Below, piece after piece: positions 52,929 to 61,190 of a stretch of 64,000 bases of DNA (position 1 is the first letter of the stretch; each line of letters starts with the position of its first letter). The notes beneath the pieces were generated by a model. The model did no database searches. It saw nothing but the letters and a program-made list of their open reading frames with translations, and was not told the origin of the DNA. This DNA is from Ramlibacter algicola. GTDB lineage: Bacteria > Pseudomonadota > Gammaproteobacteria > Burkholderiales > Burkholderiaceae_C. The position numbers were made by a program, and so were the translations under genes. The DNA lies in assembly GCF_016641735.1 (NCBI RefSeq), contig NZ_JAEDAO010000001.1:3224001-3288000 (forward strand), in the 5' to 3' direction.

Positions 52929-54099
52929 GCGCGTGTCGCCTCCAGGAAGTCCTGCACCGCGAGCGAGCAGCCCTTGGCTTCGGCGCCTTCGGCGCGGCCG
53001 AGGAGGAGGAAGGCGGAGTGGAAGTCACCCTCGCCGACCACGCGCTCGCGGTCTCCCTCTCCCCCCCGGGGAGAGGGAGCGGTGAGGGGCGTCCCCCCAC
53101 CTTCAACCATCACCCCCACGTCCTCCGTCAGGATCGCCGTCGCCGAATTGAAATTGGCGAGATCGCAGTGCGCCAGCACACCTCGCTTGCCACGCGCCAC
53201 ATCGCGCCCCGTCAGTGGATCCACCACCCGCGTGCGCACCCAGTGGGGCGCGTGCTTGACCGACGGCACGACGGCATTGCCCGCGTCGTAGAACTGGGAG
53301 CTCAGCTCCGTCATGCCGTACATGTTGATGCAGCGCTCGCGCGGCACGCCGAACGCGAACGACAGGCGCTGGTAGAAGTCTTCCAGCGGCACGTCGCGCG
53401 ACTGCCCCTTGTAGCCGCCCGTGTCCAGCAGCAGGCTGCCGGCCGGCAACGGGATGCGGCGCTCGCCCAGCGCGTCGAACACGTGCACGAAGCTGAAGCT
53501 CGCGCCCAGCATCGCGACCGGCTCGCCGCCGGCCTGCGCGCTCGCCAGCCAATCGAGAAGGCCGGCGATGTCCAGGCCGTGCTGCACGTCCACGAAGCTG
53601 CGGCTGCCCGGCGTGCCGTACTCGCGCACCGCATTCGACAAGTACCGCGCCAGCGACGAGTTCGGCAGTTGCTCGTGCGACGGGAACAGAGTCGCCATCG
53701 GCAGGCGGCGCGCGGCGCCGAGGAAGCGCTGCTCGAAGTGCTTGCGCATCGACAGGTCCCACACCTCCATCACCGGATGGTGGTTGCGGCCCTTCACGTC
53801 GCCGCGCGTGGTGCCGCTGGTCATGAAGATGCGCTCGCAGTCCGGCGGCGGGATGCAGCTGAGCGTCGCGTCCTTGAACGCGCTGATCGGCACGGGCGGG
53901 ATGTCGCGCCAGGACTGCACGCGGCGCGGCGACGCGCCCCGGCGCTGGCAGAAGCGGCGGTAGGCCTCGTCGTGCTCGTACTGCAGCGCGAACAGCTCCA
54001 GCGCCATCGCATCGAACTGCGCGTCGGTGCAGCCATCCTGCGCGAGGAAGGCCAGCAGCCGCTCGACGGCCTGCTGCAGGAACGCGGGCAACTCGCGCA

Positions 54100-54100
<1 letters not shown>
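52925..54100 (-). CDS. LuxE-like acyl-protein synthetase in the thiamine operon
   Basis: Protein of 391 aa of the LuxE family (acyl-adenylate forming). RIFMTSGTTRGDVKGRNHHP is the nucleotide motif, NMYGMTELSSQFYD the second adenylation block, and the C-terminal GRAEGAEAKGCSLAVQDFL carries a conserved Cys378 equivalent to the acyl-accepting Cys of LuxE. It would activate a carboxylic acid with ATP and hand it to the LuxC-like partner. Residues 334-363 (TAPSPRGGEGDRERVVGEG) come from a palindromic repeat that splits the segment between VGVMVEGG and FLLLGRAEG. Shares bases with thiD (TGATG). Confidence 0.87.
53012..53101. repeat. Palindromic repeat inserted in frame within the luxE-like gene
   Basis: CTCCCTCTCCCC (53053-53064) and GGGGAGAGGGAG (53068-53079) form a perfect 12-bp hairpin with a CCC loop; flanks are CGGTGAGGGGCG and CACCCTCGCC. 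Sequence of this type is a widespread intergenic palindrome. Here it adds about 28 codons without a frameshift. Confidence 0.78.
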
Positions 54101-54936
<836 letters not shown>

Positions 54937-55012
54937 CGGGGCCTCCTGCGGTGAAGCGGCAAATGCCCCGAAGGAGGACGCCGGCCGGCCACGACGGGCC
55001 GGGAGGCGGGCT

Positions 55013-55089
55013 GCTCTTCTTACGCCGGTCTGAACCGGTTCAAGTTCACGGGTCTGGATCTCAGCACGCTGTTGCGTACACCCCGGAGC
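55013..55089 (-). promoter_or_regulatory. TPP riboswitch (THI element) controlling the thiD operon
   Basis: Read on the minus strand, the leader contains in order CCGGGGTG, GTGCTGAGAT, ACCCGTGAACTTGAACC, GGTTCAGACCGGCGTAAGAAGAGC, i.e. the conserved thi-box elements including CTGAGA, ACCC, TGAAC and CCGGCGTA. GCTC and GAGC at the ends close helix P1. The distance of about 75 bases to thiD is usual. Downstream, TCGGGGC (54971-54965) can pair with GCCCCGA at 54942-54936, covering the A of the start codon and the edge of the ribosome site, so control is probably translational. Confidence 0.93.
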
Positions 55090-55133
55090 GGTTGCGATTG
55101 TGACACGTGCGCAAAGACCGCGCGCTCCGCTTT

Positions 55134-56153
55134 TCAGACGGCCACGATCGGCACGGTGCGGCCGCGAGCGCGCAACTGCCCGCATCCGCCCTCGACGTCC
55201 TGTCCCGCGGAATGGCGCAGCTTGGTCAGCACGCCGCGCTGGTGCAGCGTGCGGGCGATCGCCGCGGCTTTCTCCCACGAGGGGCGCCGGTACGGCAGGT
55301 CGGGCACGCTGTTGTAGGGAATCATGTTCAGCACCGCATGCTTGCCGCGCAGCAGGCGCACGATGCCGTCGAGCTCCTCGGCGGTGTCGTTGACGTCTTC
55401 CAGCAGCGTCCATTGCACCTGCATCGGGTAGCCGGTCGCGCGCACGTACGCGTCGCCTGCTTCCACCAGGTCCTGGGGCGCGATGCGCGGTGCACGCGGC
55501 AGCAGCTCTTCGCGCAGGTCGGCGCGGGTGGTGTGCAGCGACAGCGCCAGCGCCGGTTTCACGGGGCCGCGCGGCAAGCGCTCGAACACGCGCTCGTCGC
55601 CCACGGTCGAGAACACCAGTTGCTTGTGGCCGAGGTTGCCGGCGGTGCCGAGGAGGTCGATCGCGTCCATCACGTTCGCCAGGTTGTGCGCGGGTTCGCC
55701 CATGCCCATGAACACCACCTTGCGCACCGGCCGCAGCGAGCGCGCCAGCGCCACCTGCGCCACGATCTCCGCACTGCCGATCTGGCGCACCAGGCCCTCG
55801 CGGCCCGTCATGCAGAACGTGCAACCCACCGCGCAGCCGATCTGGCTGGACACGCAGACGCCGCCGCGCGGCAGCAGCACGCTCTCGCAGGTCTGGCCGT
55901 CGCCCAGACCGACCAGCAGGCGCTCGGAGCCGTCCTCGCCCGGATGGCGCGACACGAGCCGGGCCAGCCCCGCCAGCTCGGCTTCGACCGCCGGCAGTCC
56001 CTCACGCAACGATTTCGGCAGGAAGTCCTCGATGGCGCGCGAGCCGCTGTCCTGCGGCAGCGCGTTGGACCACAAGCGCAGCACGCGGCGCTCGTGCGAC
56101 GGCCCTGCGCCCAGCGCACGCAAGCGGTCACGAACGTCGGAAAGCTGGCGCAT
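55134..56153 (-). CDS. RlmN-like radical SAM RNA methyltransferase
   Basis: Protein of 339 aa with the radical-SAM cluster Cys107, Cys111 and Cys114 (GCAVGCTFC), MGMGEPAHNL, STVGDERVF, ALSLHTTRADLREELLPRA, and the methyl-accepting/catalytic Cys324 in GGCGQL. RlmN methylates A2503 of 23S rRNA and A37 of some tRNAs. This protein is shorter than typical RlmN (about 380), has a divergent N-terminus, and is away from the usual ndk-pilF-ispG neighbourhood, so it may be a paralogue with another RNA target. It lies upstream of and co-directional with the thiamine operon. Confidence 0.87.
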   Translation of the reverse strand: MRQLSDVRDRLRALGAGPSHERRVLRLWSNALPQDSGSRAIEDFLPKSLREGLPAVEAELAGLARLVSRHPGEDGSERLLVGLGDGQTCESVLLPRGGVCVSSQIGCAVGCTFCMTGREGLVRQIGSAEIVAQVALARSLRPVRKVVFMGMGEPAHNLANVMDAIDLLGTAGNLGHKQLVFSTVGDERVFERLPRGPVKPALALSLHTTRADLREELLPRAPRIAPQDLVEAGDAYVRATGYPMQVQWTLLEDVNDTAEELDGIVRLLRGKHAVLNMIPYNSVPDLPYRRPSWEKAAAIARTLHQRGVLTKLRHSAGQDVEGGCGQLRARGRTVPIVAV

Positions 56154-56348
56154 GCCCCGAGCTTAGCTGTCGCGCCCCACCCACAGCCTCGCGTCGCGAA
56201 ATTGACCGGGGTCAAGCAGGAACACGCCGATTCGCCCGCTTTCCCACAGGAACCCTGTCAGGCCTGCCGAAACGAGCCCACGCTGAAGGGTCTTTGACAG
56301 CTCTCGGACAGCCTCTGCTGGTTCAATCCCATCCATGGGAGAACGTTG
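56154..56348. other. Divergent intergenic region
   Basis: 195 bases between divergent genes. TTGACA at 56294-56299 is a good -35 for the rightward gene, but no matching -10 at 17 bases is seen. No operator recognised. Confidence 0.35.
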
Positions 56349-56702
56349 ATGGGCAAGGAGATCCGGACATCGCGGTTGGGCAGCCTGCGCACCACGGCGC
56401 GGCACAGCCTGCGCGCGCTGCTCGGGCGCCCGCGCGTGGACGGCCCCCACACGGTGTTCCAGGGCGGGGACGAGGACGCCATCCGCGACGCGCTGCTGGA
56501 CCTGCTGCCGCCCAGCGATGCACCGTCGCTGCAGCTCACCACGCTGCGGCGGCGCATCCGCTACGCGAACGGCTGCGAAGCGCTGTGGTACCTGCGCGCC
56601 GACCTGCTGGCCGTGCTCGCGCTGCACTCGGGCGAAGCCCAGGCGCGCCAGCAGCTCGCGGCCATCGACCACCTGTTCCCGCAGTCACTGCGCCGCCGCT
56701 GA
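56349..56702 (+). CDS. Small soluble protein of unknown function
   Basis: Protein of 117 aa with a basic N-terminus (LRTTARHSLRALLGRPR) and a helical C-terminal part (LTTLRRRIRYANGCEALWYLRADLLAVLAL, ARQQLAAIDHLFP). No family recognised by eye. GGGAGAA precedes ATG 56349; an adjacent TTG could also serve. Downstream, 56708-56723 repeats a 16-base sequence found at 5266. Confidence 0.65.
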   Translation: MGKEIRTSRLGSLRTTARHSLRALLGRPRVDGPHTVFQGGDEDAIRDALLDLLPPSDAPSLQLTTLRRRIRYANGCEALWYLRADLLAVLALHSGEAQARQQLAAIDHLFPQSLRRR

Positions 56703-56833
56703 GGGCGCTGCCCGGCAGGAGCCGGGTCCTACCGTTCCATCAGCGACGGCTGGCCCGCGCATGGGACTAGGGCGGCTGGCGACCGCCGCGCACCGGCCTA
56801 GCTTGGAAGCACTTCAACTTCCAGGAGAGTCCC
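56703..56833 (+). other. Intergenic leader with inverted repeat
   Basis: Contains the 16-base CTGCCCGGCAGGAGCC (56708-56723) also present behind another gene at 5266, and TGGAAG/CTTCCA (56804-56823), a short hairpin abutting the AGGAGA ribosome site of the next gene. No clear promoter. Confidence 0.35.
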
Positions 56834-57427
56834 GTGGACGGCAACGACAACATGCTGCTGCTGGTCGCGGTGCTGGTGGCGATCCTCGCCGTGGTGGCGA
56901 TCTGGCTCTGGAGCCGTCGCAGCCGCTCGCAGCACCTCGAAAGGTATTTCGGCCCCGAATACCACCGCGAGGTGGCCCGCACGGGCAGCCGCGACAAGGC
57001 GGAAGCCGAGCTGATGGCACGCCAGAAGCGTGTCGAGGACCTGCACATCGTGCCGCTGGCCCCCACCGACGCGCAGCGCTTCACGCAGCAGTGGCGCGCC
57101 GTGCAGGCGCGCTTCGTCGACAACCCGCGCGGCGCGCTGGCCGAAGCCGACCAGCTGGTGCGCGACCTGATGCAGCGCCGCGGCTACCCGATGGGTGAAT
57201 TCGAGCAGCGCGCCGCCGACATCTCGGTGCACCACCCGCAGGTCGTGGAGCACTACCGCGCCGCGCACCTGATCGCCGACGGCGACCGCCGCGGCCAGGT
57301 CGACACCGAAGGCATGCGGCAGGCCGTCATCCACTACCGCGCGCTGTTCGCCGAACTGCTCGAGACGCGCGACGACGACCGCGACGGCGGCCGGGCCCAC
57401 CACCATGGAATGAGGACGCAATCATGA
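56834..57427 (+). CDS. Membrane-anchored protein with RW..VQ..FVD domain
   Basis: Protein of 197 aa starting with GTG (AGGAGA site). One N-terminal membrane helix (MLLLVAVLVAILAVVAIWLW) is followed by a basic stretch and a helical domain with RFTQQWRAVQARFVDNPRGALAEADQLV, FEQRAADIS and MRQAVIHYRALFAELL. The same domain is found in the next gene. I remember similar sequences mainly from actinobacterial hypothetical proteins. Function unknown. ATGA overlap with the next gene shows coupling. Confidence 0.75.
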   Translation: MDGNDNMLLLVAVLVAILAVVAIWLWSRRSRSQHLERYFGPEYHREVARTGSRDKAEAELMARQKRVEDLHIVPLAPTDAQRFTQQWRAVQARFVDNPRGALAEADQLVRDLMQRRGYPMGEFEQRAADISVHHPQVVEHYRAAHLIADGDRRGQVDTEGMRQAVIHYRALFAELLETRDDDRDGGRAHHHGMRTQS

Positions 57428-57849
57428 GCCGCGAAGACCACGACCGCATGGGCACCGCCGAACTGGTGGCCGGTGCCGAACGACGGGCCGACCGCATGGA
57501 GCCGCGGCCGCCCGACGACGGCCAGCGCATGGACGGCGGGCAGCAGCATCCCGGCATGCGCGACGCGCAAGGCGAGCCGCTGGCCGCGCTGTTCCCGCCC
57601 GAGATGTCCTCGCAGTTCCGCGACCGCTGGGACCAGGTGCAGATCGGCTTCGTCGACGACCCGCGCCAGGCCGTGCAGCAGGCCGACGAACTGGTCGCGC
57701 AGGTGATGAAGAGCCTGGCGGGCAGCTTCGCCGACCAGCGCGCCCGCGTGGAGCAGGGGATCGGCCAAGGCGGCGAAACCGACACCGAGAACCTGCGGAT
57801 GGCGCTGCGCAGCTACCGCTCGTTCTTCCAGCGCTTGCTGTCGCTGTGA
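57424..57849 (+). CDS. Soluble protein with RW..VQ..FVD domain
   Basis: Protein of 141 aa. A disordered, charged N-terminus (about 55 residues) precedes a domain homologous to that of the preceding gene: FRDRWDQVQIGFVDDPRQAVQQADELV and LRMALRSYRSFFQRLL. It lacks a membrane helix and signal peptide. The pair may form a membrane-bound and a cytoplasmic partner, or a heterodimer. Function unknown. Confidence 0.75.
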   Translation: MSREDHDRMGTAELVAGAERRADRMEPRPPDDGQRMDGGQQHPGMRDAQGEPLAALFPPEMSSQFRDRWDQVQIGFVDDPRQAVQQADELVAQVMKSLAGSFADQRARVEQGIGQGGETDTENLRMALRSYRSFFQRLLSL

Positions 57850-57870
57850 CCGCGCCACCTGCCGCTCTCC

Positions 57871-58773
57871 TCAGGGCGGCGGCAGGCAGTTGTGGATGGC
57901 GGTCGTCGCGATCGCGGAGTGTCCGTAGGCGACGGCGATCTGGTTGAGGCCGGCGGCGACGTCACCCGCCGCGTAGAGGCCCGCGACCGTCGTCTGCAGG
58001 TGGTCGTCCACCACCAGTTGCCCGTCGGCCTCCGCCTTCGCCCCGAGATCCGTGGCCAGGCCCGACGCGTGCTTCAGTCCCAGCGCGGGATAGAGCACGT
58101 CGAACTCCAGCCGGCGGCCGTCCTCCATCTCCACGTGCACGCCCTCGCCCGGCTGCACGTGCACGTGCAGCGGGCGCTGGTCGGCGACCAGGACGCCGCG
58201 CTCGCGCAGGCGCGCGAGATCCTCGCGCGCCACGAGCGCCTGCGTGCCGAGCGACAGCCACGTCACCCGGTTGTCGAAGCCGGAGACGAACAGCGATTCG
58301 CGCAGCCCGTGCAGTTCGCGACCCATCACGGCCACGCGCTGGCCGCGGGTCTCGAACCCGTCGCACACGGGGCAGTAGCGCACGTTGCCCGCCTCGAGCC
58401 CGGCCTCGACGCCCGGGATGTCGGGAACGACGTCCGCGGAGCCGGTGGCGAGCAACACCTTGCGCGCGCGCACCACGCGGCCATTGAAATCGGCTTCGAA
58501 AGCGCCGTCGCTGCCACGCAGTGCCTGGACGCGCCCCTTCTCCACCGGCACCTCGTACCGCGCCGCGTGCCGTCGAAGCAGCGCCAGCAATTCCTGTCCG
58601 GGAATGCCGTCGGGGAACGCCGGCACGTTGTGCGTGCGCGGGATCCACGCCGCGCGGCTGTCGCCGCCATCGGCCACGAGCACGCCGCGCCGGTAGCGCG
58701 CCAGGTACACGCCGGCCGTCAGCCCGGCGGGGCCGGCGCCGATCACCAGGCAGTCGAGCACGCCGTCAGCCAT
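57871..58773 (-). CDS. Thioredoxin-reductase-like NAD(P)/FAD oxidoreductase
   Basis: Flavoprotein of 300 aa: FAD motif [20 protein letters not shown] at the N-terminus, redox-type CxxC in YCPVCDGFE, a second dinucleotide site around [14 protein letters not shown] (the usual GGG/GGD is not conserved), and [24 protein letters not shown] at the end. It belongs to the class II pyridine nucleotide-disulfide reductase group; the altered NADPH loop means the electron donor is uncertain. Overlaps the DUF2269 gene by 8 bases. Confidence 0.88.
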   Translation of the reverse strand: MADGVLDCLVIGAGPAGLTAGVYLARYRRGVLVADGGDSRAAWIPRTHNVPAFPDGIPGQELLALLRRHAARYEVPVEKGRVQALRGSDGAFEADFNGRVVRARKVLLATGSADVVPDIPGVEAGLEAGNVRYCPVCDGFETRGQRVAVMGRELHGLRESLFVSGFDNRVTWLSLGTQALVAREDLARLRERGVLVADQRPLHVHVQPGEGVHVEMEDGRRLEFDVLYPALGLKHASGLATDLGAKAEADGQLVVDDHLQTTVAGLYAAGDVAAGLNQIAVAYGHSAIATTAIHNCLPPP

Positions 58774-59245
58774 GTGCGAGCGGCCACTGCTTGGCGACCA
58801 TCAGCCAGAAGATCATGAGGAAGGCCGCGAACGCGACGAACCCGAGCGCCGTCCACGCGATGAACACGCGCCAATAGCGTGGCGACAGCGGCGCGCCGGC
58901 GGCCGCGCAGGCCTGCGCCTCGTCGCGCAGCAGGTACTGCAGGCGCACGACCGGCAGCCAGCACGCGATGGCGACCCCATACAGGACGACGGACGCGTGC
59001 AGCCATGGCTGCGACCACTGGAACCCCGCATGGCGCACGAGCAGCCAGCCGGTCAGCGGCTGCACGATCGCCGTCGGCGTGGTGAACAGCCAGTCGGCCC
59101 ACACGACCCAGCTGCTCACGGTCGCGACCGCGCGCGGATTCCGCGACAGCGTAGTGGCCAGCAGGTAGAAGGCCGACCCGACGCCGGTGCCGAACAGGAC
59201 GGTGGACGAGAGGATGTGGATCCACTTGAGGGCCAGGTACTCCAT
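58766..59245 (-). CDS. DUF2269 integral membrane protein
   Basis: Protein of 159 aa with four predicted helices and the DUF2269 signature [21 protein letters not shown]; histidines and the [14 protein letters not shown] segment are typical. Function not established, possibly redox-linked. It sits between a thioredoxin-reductase-like gene and an SDR-DoxX fusion, with overlaps on both sides. Confidence 0.87.
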   Translation of the reverse strand: MEYLALKWIHILSSTVLFGTGVGSAFYLLATTLSRNPRAVATVSSWVVWADWLFTTPTAIVQPLTGWLLVRHAGFQWSQPWLHASVVLYGVAIACWLPVVRLQYLLRDEAQACAAAGAPLSPRYWRVFIAWTALGFVAFAAFLMIFWLMVAKQWPLAHG

Positions 59246-60531
59246 CAGTGCCGGCGCGGCTCCAGCGCCCACAGCAGGGTGATGGCCGCGATGATCGGCA
59301 GGTTCTTGCTCATCGGGCCGTAGGGGTGCAGCCAGTATTCGGGCAGGAAAACCGTGATCAGCAGCGTGTAGCCCGCGATCAGTCCCAGTTGCGCGAGCCA
59401 CACCGCCGGCCGCCAGCGCGCCGGCGCCCACAAGGTCAGCACCCCGAGCAGCAGATCAAGCGTGGCGGCGCCATGCAGCGCCACCGTCGCGAGCGCACCG
59501 TGCAGCCCGACACGGGCGAGCAGCTCGTAGCTCCGCGCCACCGGGTACAGCCCGAAGGAGACGGCGGCCGTCCACAACCACAGCAGCGCCAGCCCGATGC
59601 GCAGCAGCGGCAGCGTCCAGCCGAGCACAGCCTGGGCACGCGCCGCGGGTGCTTGCGATGGCGCGATGAACGAGTCGACGTCGCGCGGCTCGCGACCGAG
59701 CAGGCGCACGAAGCGATCGGCCGGCGCGGCATTGCCCTTCAGCAGCATGCTTGCCGTGTCGGGGTCGAGTGAACTGCCCGGCACGTGACCGGCTATCGCG
59801 GCACCGAGCTTGAACAAGCCGGCGGGCATCGGCAGCACGAGCGGGCCGCGCCCTAGCCCTTCCTGCAAGCGCAAGGTTGACAGGTACTCGCGCAGCGGCA
59901 ACGGGCGCGGCCCCACGAACGCGATCGTCTCGATGCGCCGCGGCGGATCCGCCAGCAGCGTCAGCACGCCGGCGACGACGTCGTCCAGGTGCACCGGTTG
60001 CACCTGCATGCCAGCGCGCAGCGGAAAGAGCAGCAACGGCATCGAGGCGAGCTGCAGGAACAGCGCGCTGCTCGGCCCTTGCGGCGAGAACACGAGCGAC
60101 GGCTGCACGATCGCACCGGCGAGCGGCAGCGAACGCAACACGTCGTCGGCGGCGCGCTTGCTCGCTTGGTACGGCATGCGGCCGTCGTCCGCGCCCACGG
60201 CCGACACCTGCACGGCGCACGGCACGCCGGCTGCGGCCGCGGCGCGGAACAACTCGGCGGGGGCGCGGTGGTGCAAGGCATCGAACGTCTGCGTGCCCTG
60301 CTCTCGCAGGATGCCGACCGCGTTCACGACCGCGTCGATGCCTTGCAGGCGCGGCGTCCACCACGCGGCGTCCGGCACGGCGGCCAGGTCCACCTGCACG
60401 GCCGTGCAGTCATGGACCGGCAAGCGCGACGGGTCGCGCACCGCGCACGCGACCTCGTGGCCTGCCTGCAGCAGCGCGCGCAGCAACGCCCCGCCGATGA
60501 GGCCCGTCGCACCGGTGAGCAGCACTCGCAT
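59245..60531 (-). CDS. NAD(P)-binding SDR fused to a DoxX-like membrane domain
   Basis: Protein of 428 aa. Residues 1-290 are an atypical SDR (LLTGATGLIGGALLRALLQAG, AVNAVGILRE-like VVNAVGIL, QVSAVGADD, YQASKRAADDVL with Tyr/Lys, and QPVHLDDVV), related to the complex I NDUFA9-type group. Residues about 305-428 form four membrane helices (LLRIGLALLWLWTAAVSF, LDLLLGVLTLW, LGLIAGYTLLITVFLPEYWLHPYGPMSKNLP) of the DoxX-like type. Its stop overlaps the DUF2269 start (TGATG). Confidence 0.87.
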   Translation of the reverse strand: MRVLLTGATGLIGGALLRALLQAGHEVACAVRDPSRLPVHDCTAVQVDLAAVPDAAWWTPRLQGIDAVVNAVGILREQGTQTFDALHHRAPAELFRAAAAAGVPCAVQVSAVGADDGRMPYQASKRAADDVLRSLPLAGAIVQPSLVFSPQGPSSALFLQLASMPLLLFPLRAGMQVQPVHLDDVVAGVLTLLADPPRRIETIAFVGPRPLPLREYLSTLRLQEGLGRGPLVLPMPAGLFKLGAAIAGHVPGSSLDPDTASMLLKGNAAPADRFVRLLGREPRDVDSFIAPSQAPAARAQAVLGWTLPLLRIGLALLWLWTAAVSFGLYPVARSYELLARVGLHGALATVALHGAATLDLLLGVLTLWAPARWRPAVWLAQLGLIAGYTLLITVFLPEYWLHPYGPMSKNLPIIAAITLLWALEPRRH

Positions 60532-60625
60532 GGCGGTCGATGATGCGGCAAGGGGCGCCCGCGCGGCGGACACGTTTTGCAATCCCGGGCCCTGCGCGTC
60601 GGCGTGCATCCCTAGACTCGCGCGC

Positions 60626-61126
60626 ATGGACGAACGATGGACCGCCGCGCTGCAGGAAGCCGCCTTGTCGGGGTCGCTGGCCGCGATGGCGTCGGCAGCG
60701 GTGCTGGCGGTCGCCGGCTCGCGCGAGACCCCCTCGCCGGCCGCGCCGATGAACGCGACCAGCCAGTGGATCTGGGGCCAGCCCGAAGCGCTGCACGCGC
60801 ACCACCCGGACCGGCGGCACACGGTGGTGGGCTACCTGACGCACCACCTCGCCGCGAGCTTCTGGGCCGTGCTGCAGGCGCGCGCCGCGCAGGACCTGCC
60901 GCAACTGCGCGACCCCGGCCCGGCACTCGCCGCATCCGCGGTCACCAGCGCCGTTGCCGCGTTCGTCGACCTGAAGCTCACGCCCGAACGCTTCACGCCG
61001 GGTTTCCAGCACCGCGTGAGCACGCCGGCGCTCGTGGCGGCGTATGCGGCGTTCGCGGTGGGACTCGCCGCCGGGACGGTCGCAGCCAGGCGCCTCGCCG
61101 AACGCGAAGATCCATTCGCGCTCTGA
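60626..61126 (+). CDS. Membrane protein of unknown function
   Basis: Protein of 166 aa with three hydrophobic segments (GSLAAMASAAVLAVAG, LAASAVTSAVAAFVDL, ALVAAYAAFAVGLAAGTVAA) and a His-rich loop (ALHAHHPDRRHTVVGYLTHHLA). From 94 bases upstream it is divergent from the SDR-DoxX gene. I do not recognise a family. Confidence 0.7.
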   Translation: MDERWTAALQEAALSGSLAAMASAAVLAVAGSRETPSPAAPMNATSQWIWGQPEALHAHHPDRRHTVVGYLTHHLAASFWAVLQARAAQDLPQLRDPGPALAASAVTSAVAAFVDLKLTPERFTPGFQHRVSTPALVAAYAAFAVGLAAGTVAARRLAEREDPFAL

Positions 61127-61190
61127 CCTGCCTCGTCAGCACCAGCAAGGCATTGTTGTGTTGGCGCGTTCCGTATAGTCGGGCGCGACC
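61127..61190 (+). promoter_or_regulatory. Candidate promoter of the hybrid kinase gene
   Basis: TATAGT at 61174-61179 with TTGTTG at 61153-61158 (15-base spacer) is a plausible sigma-70 site. The start codon lies only 12 bases behind the -10 box, so the mRNA would be nearly leaderless, and no ribosome site is visible. Confidence 0.4.
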
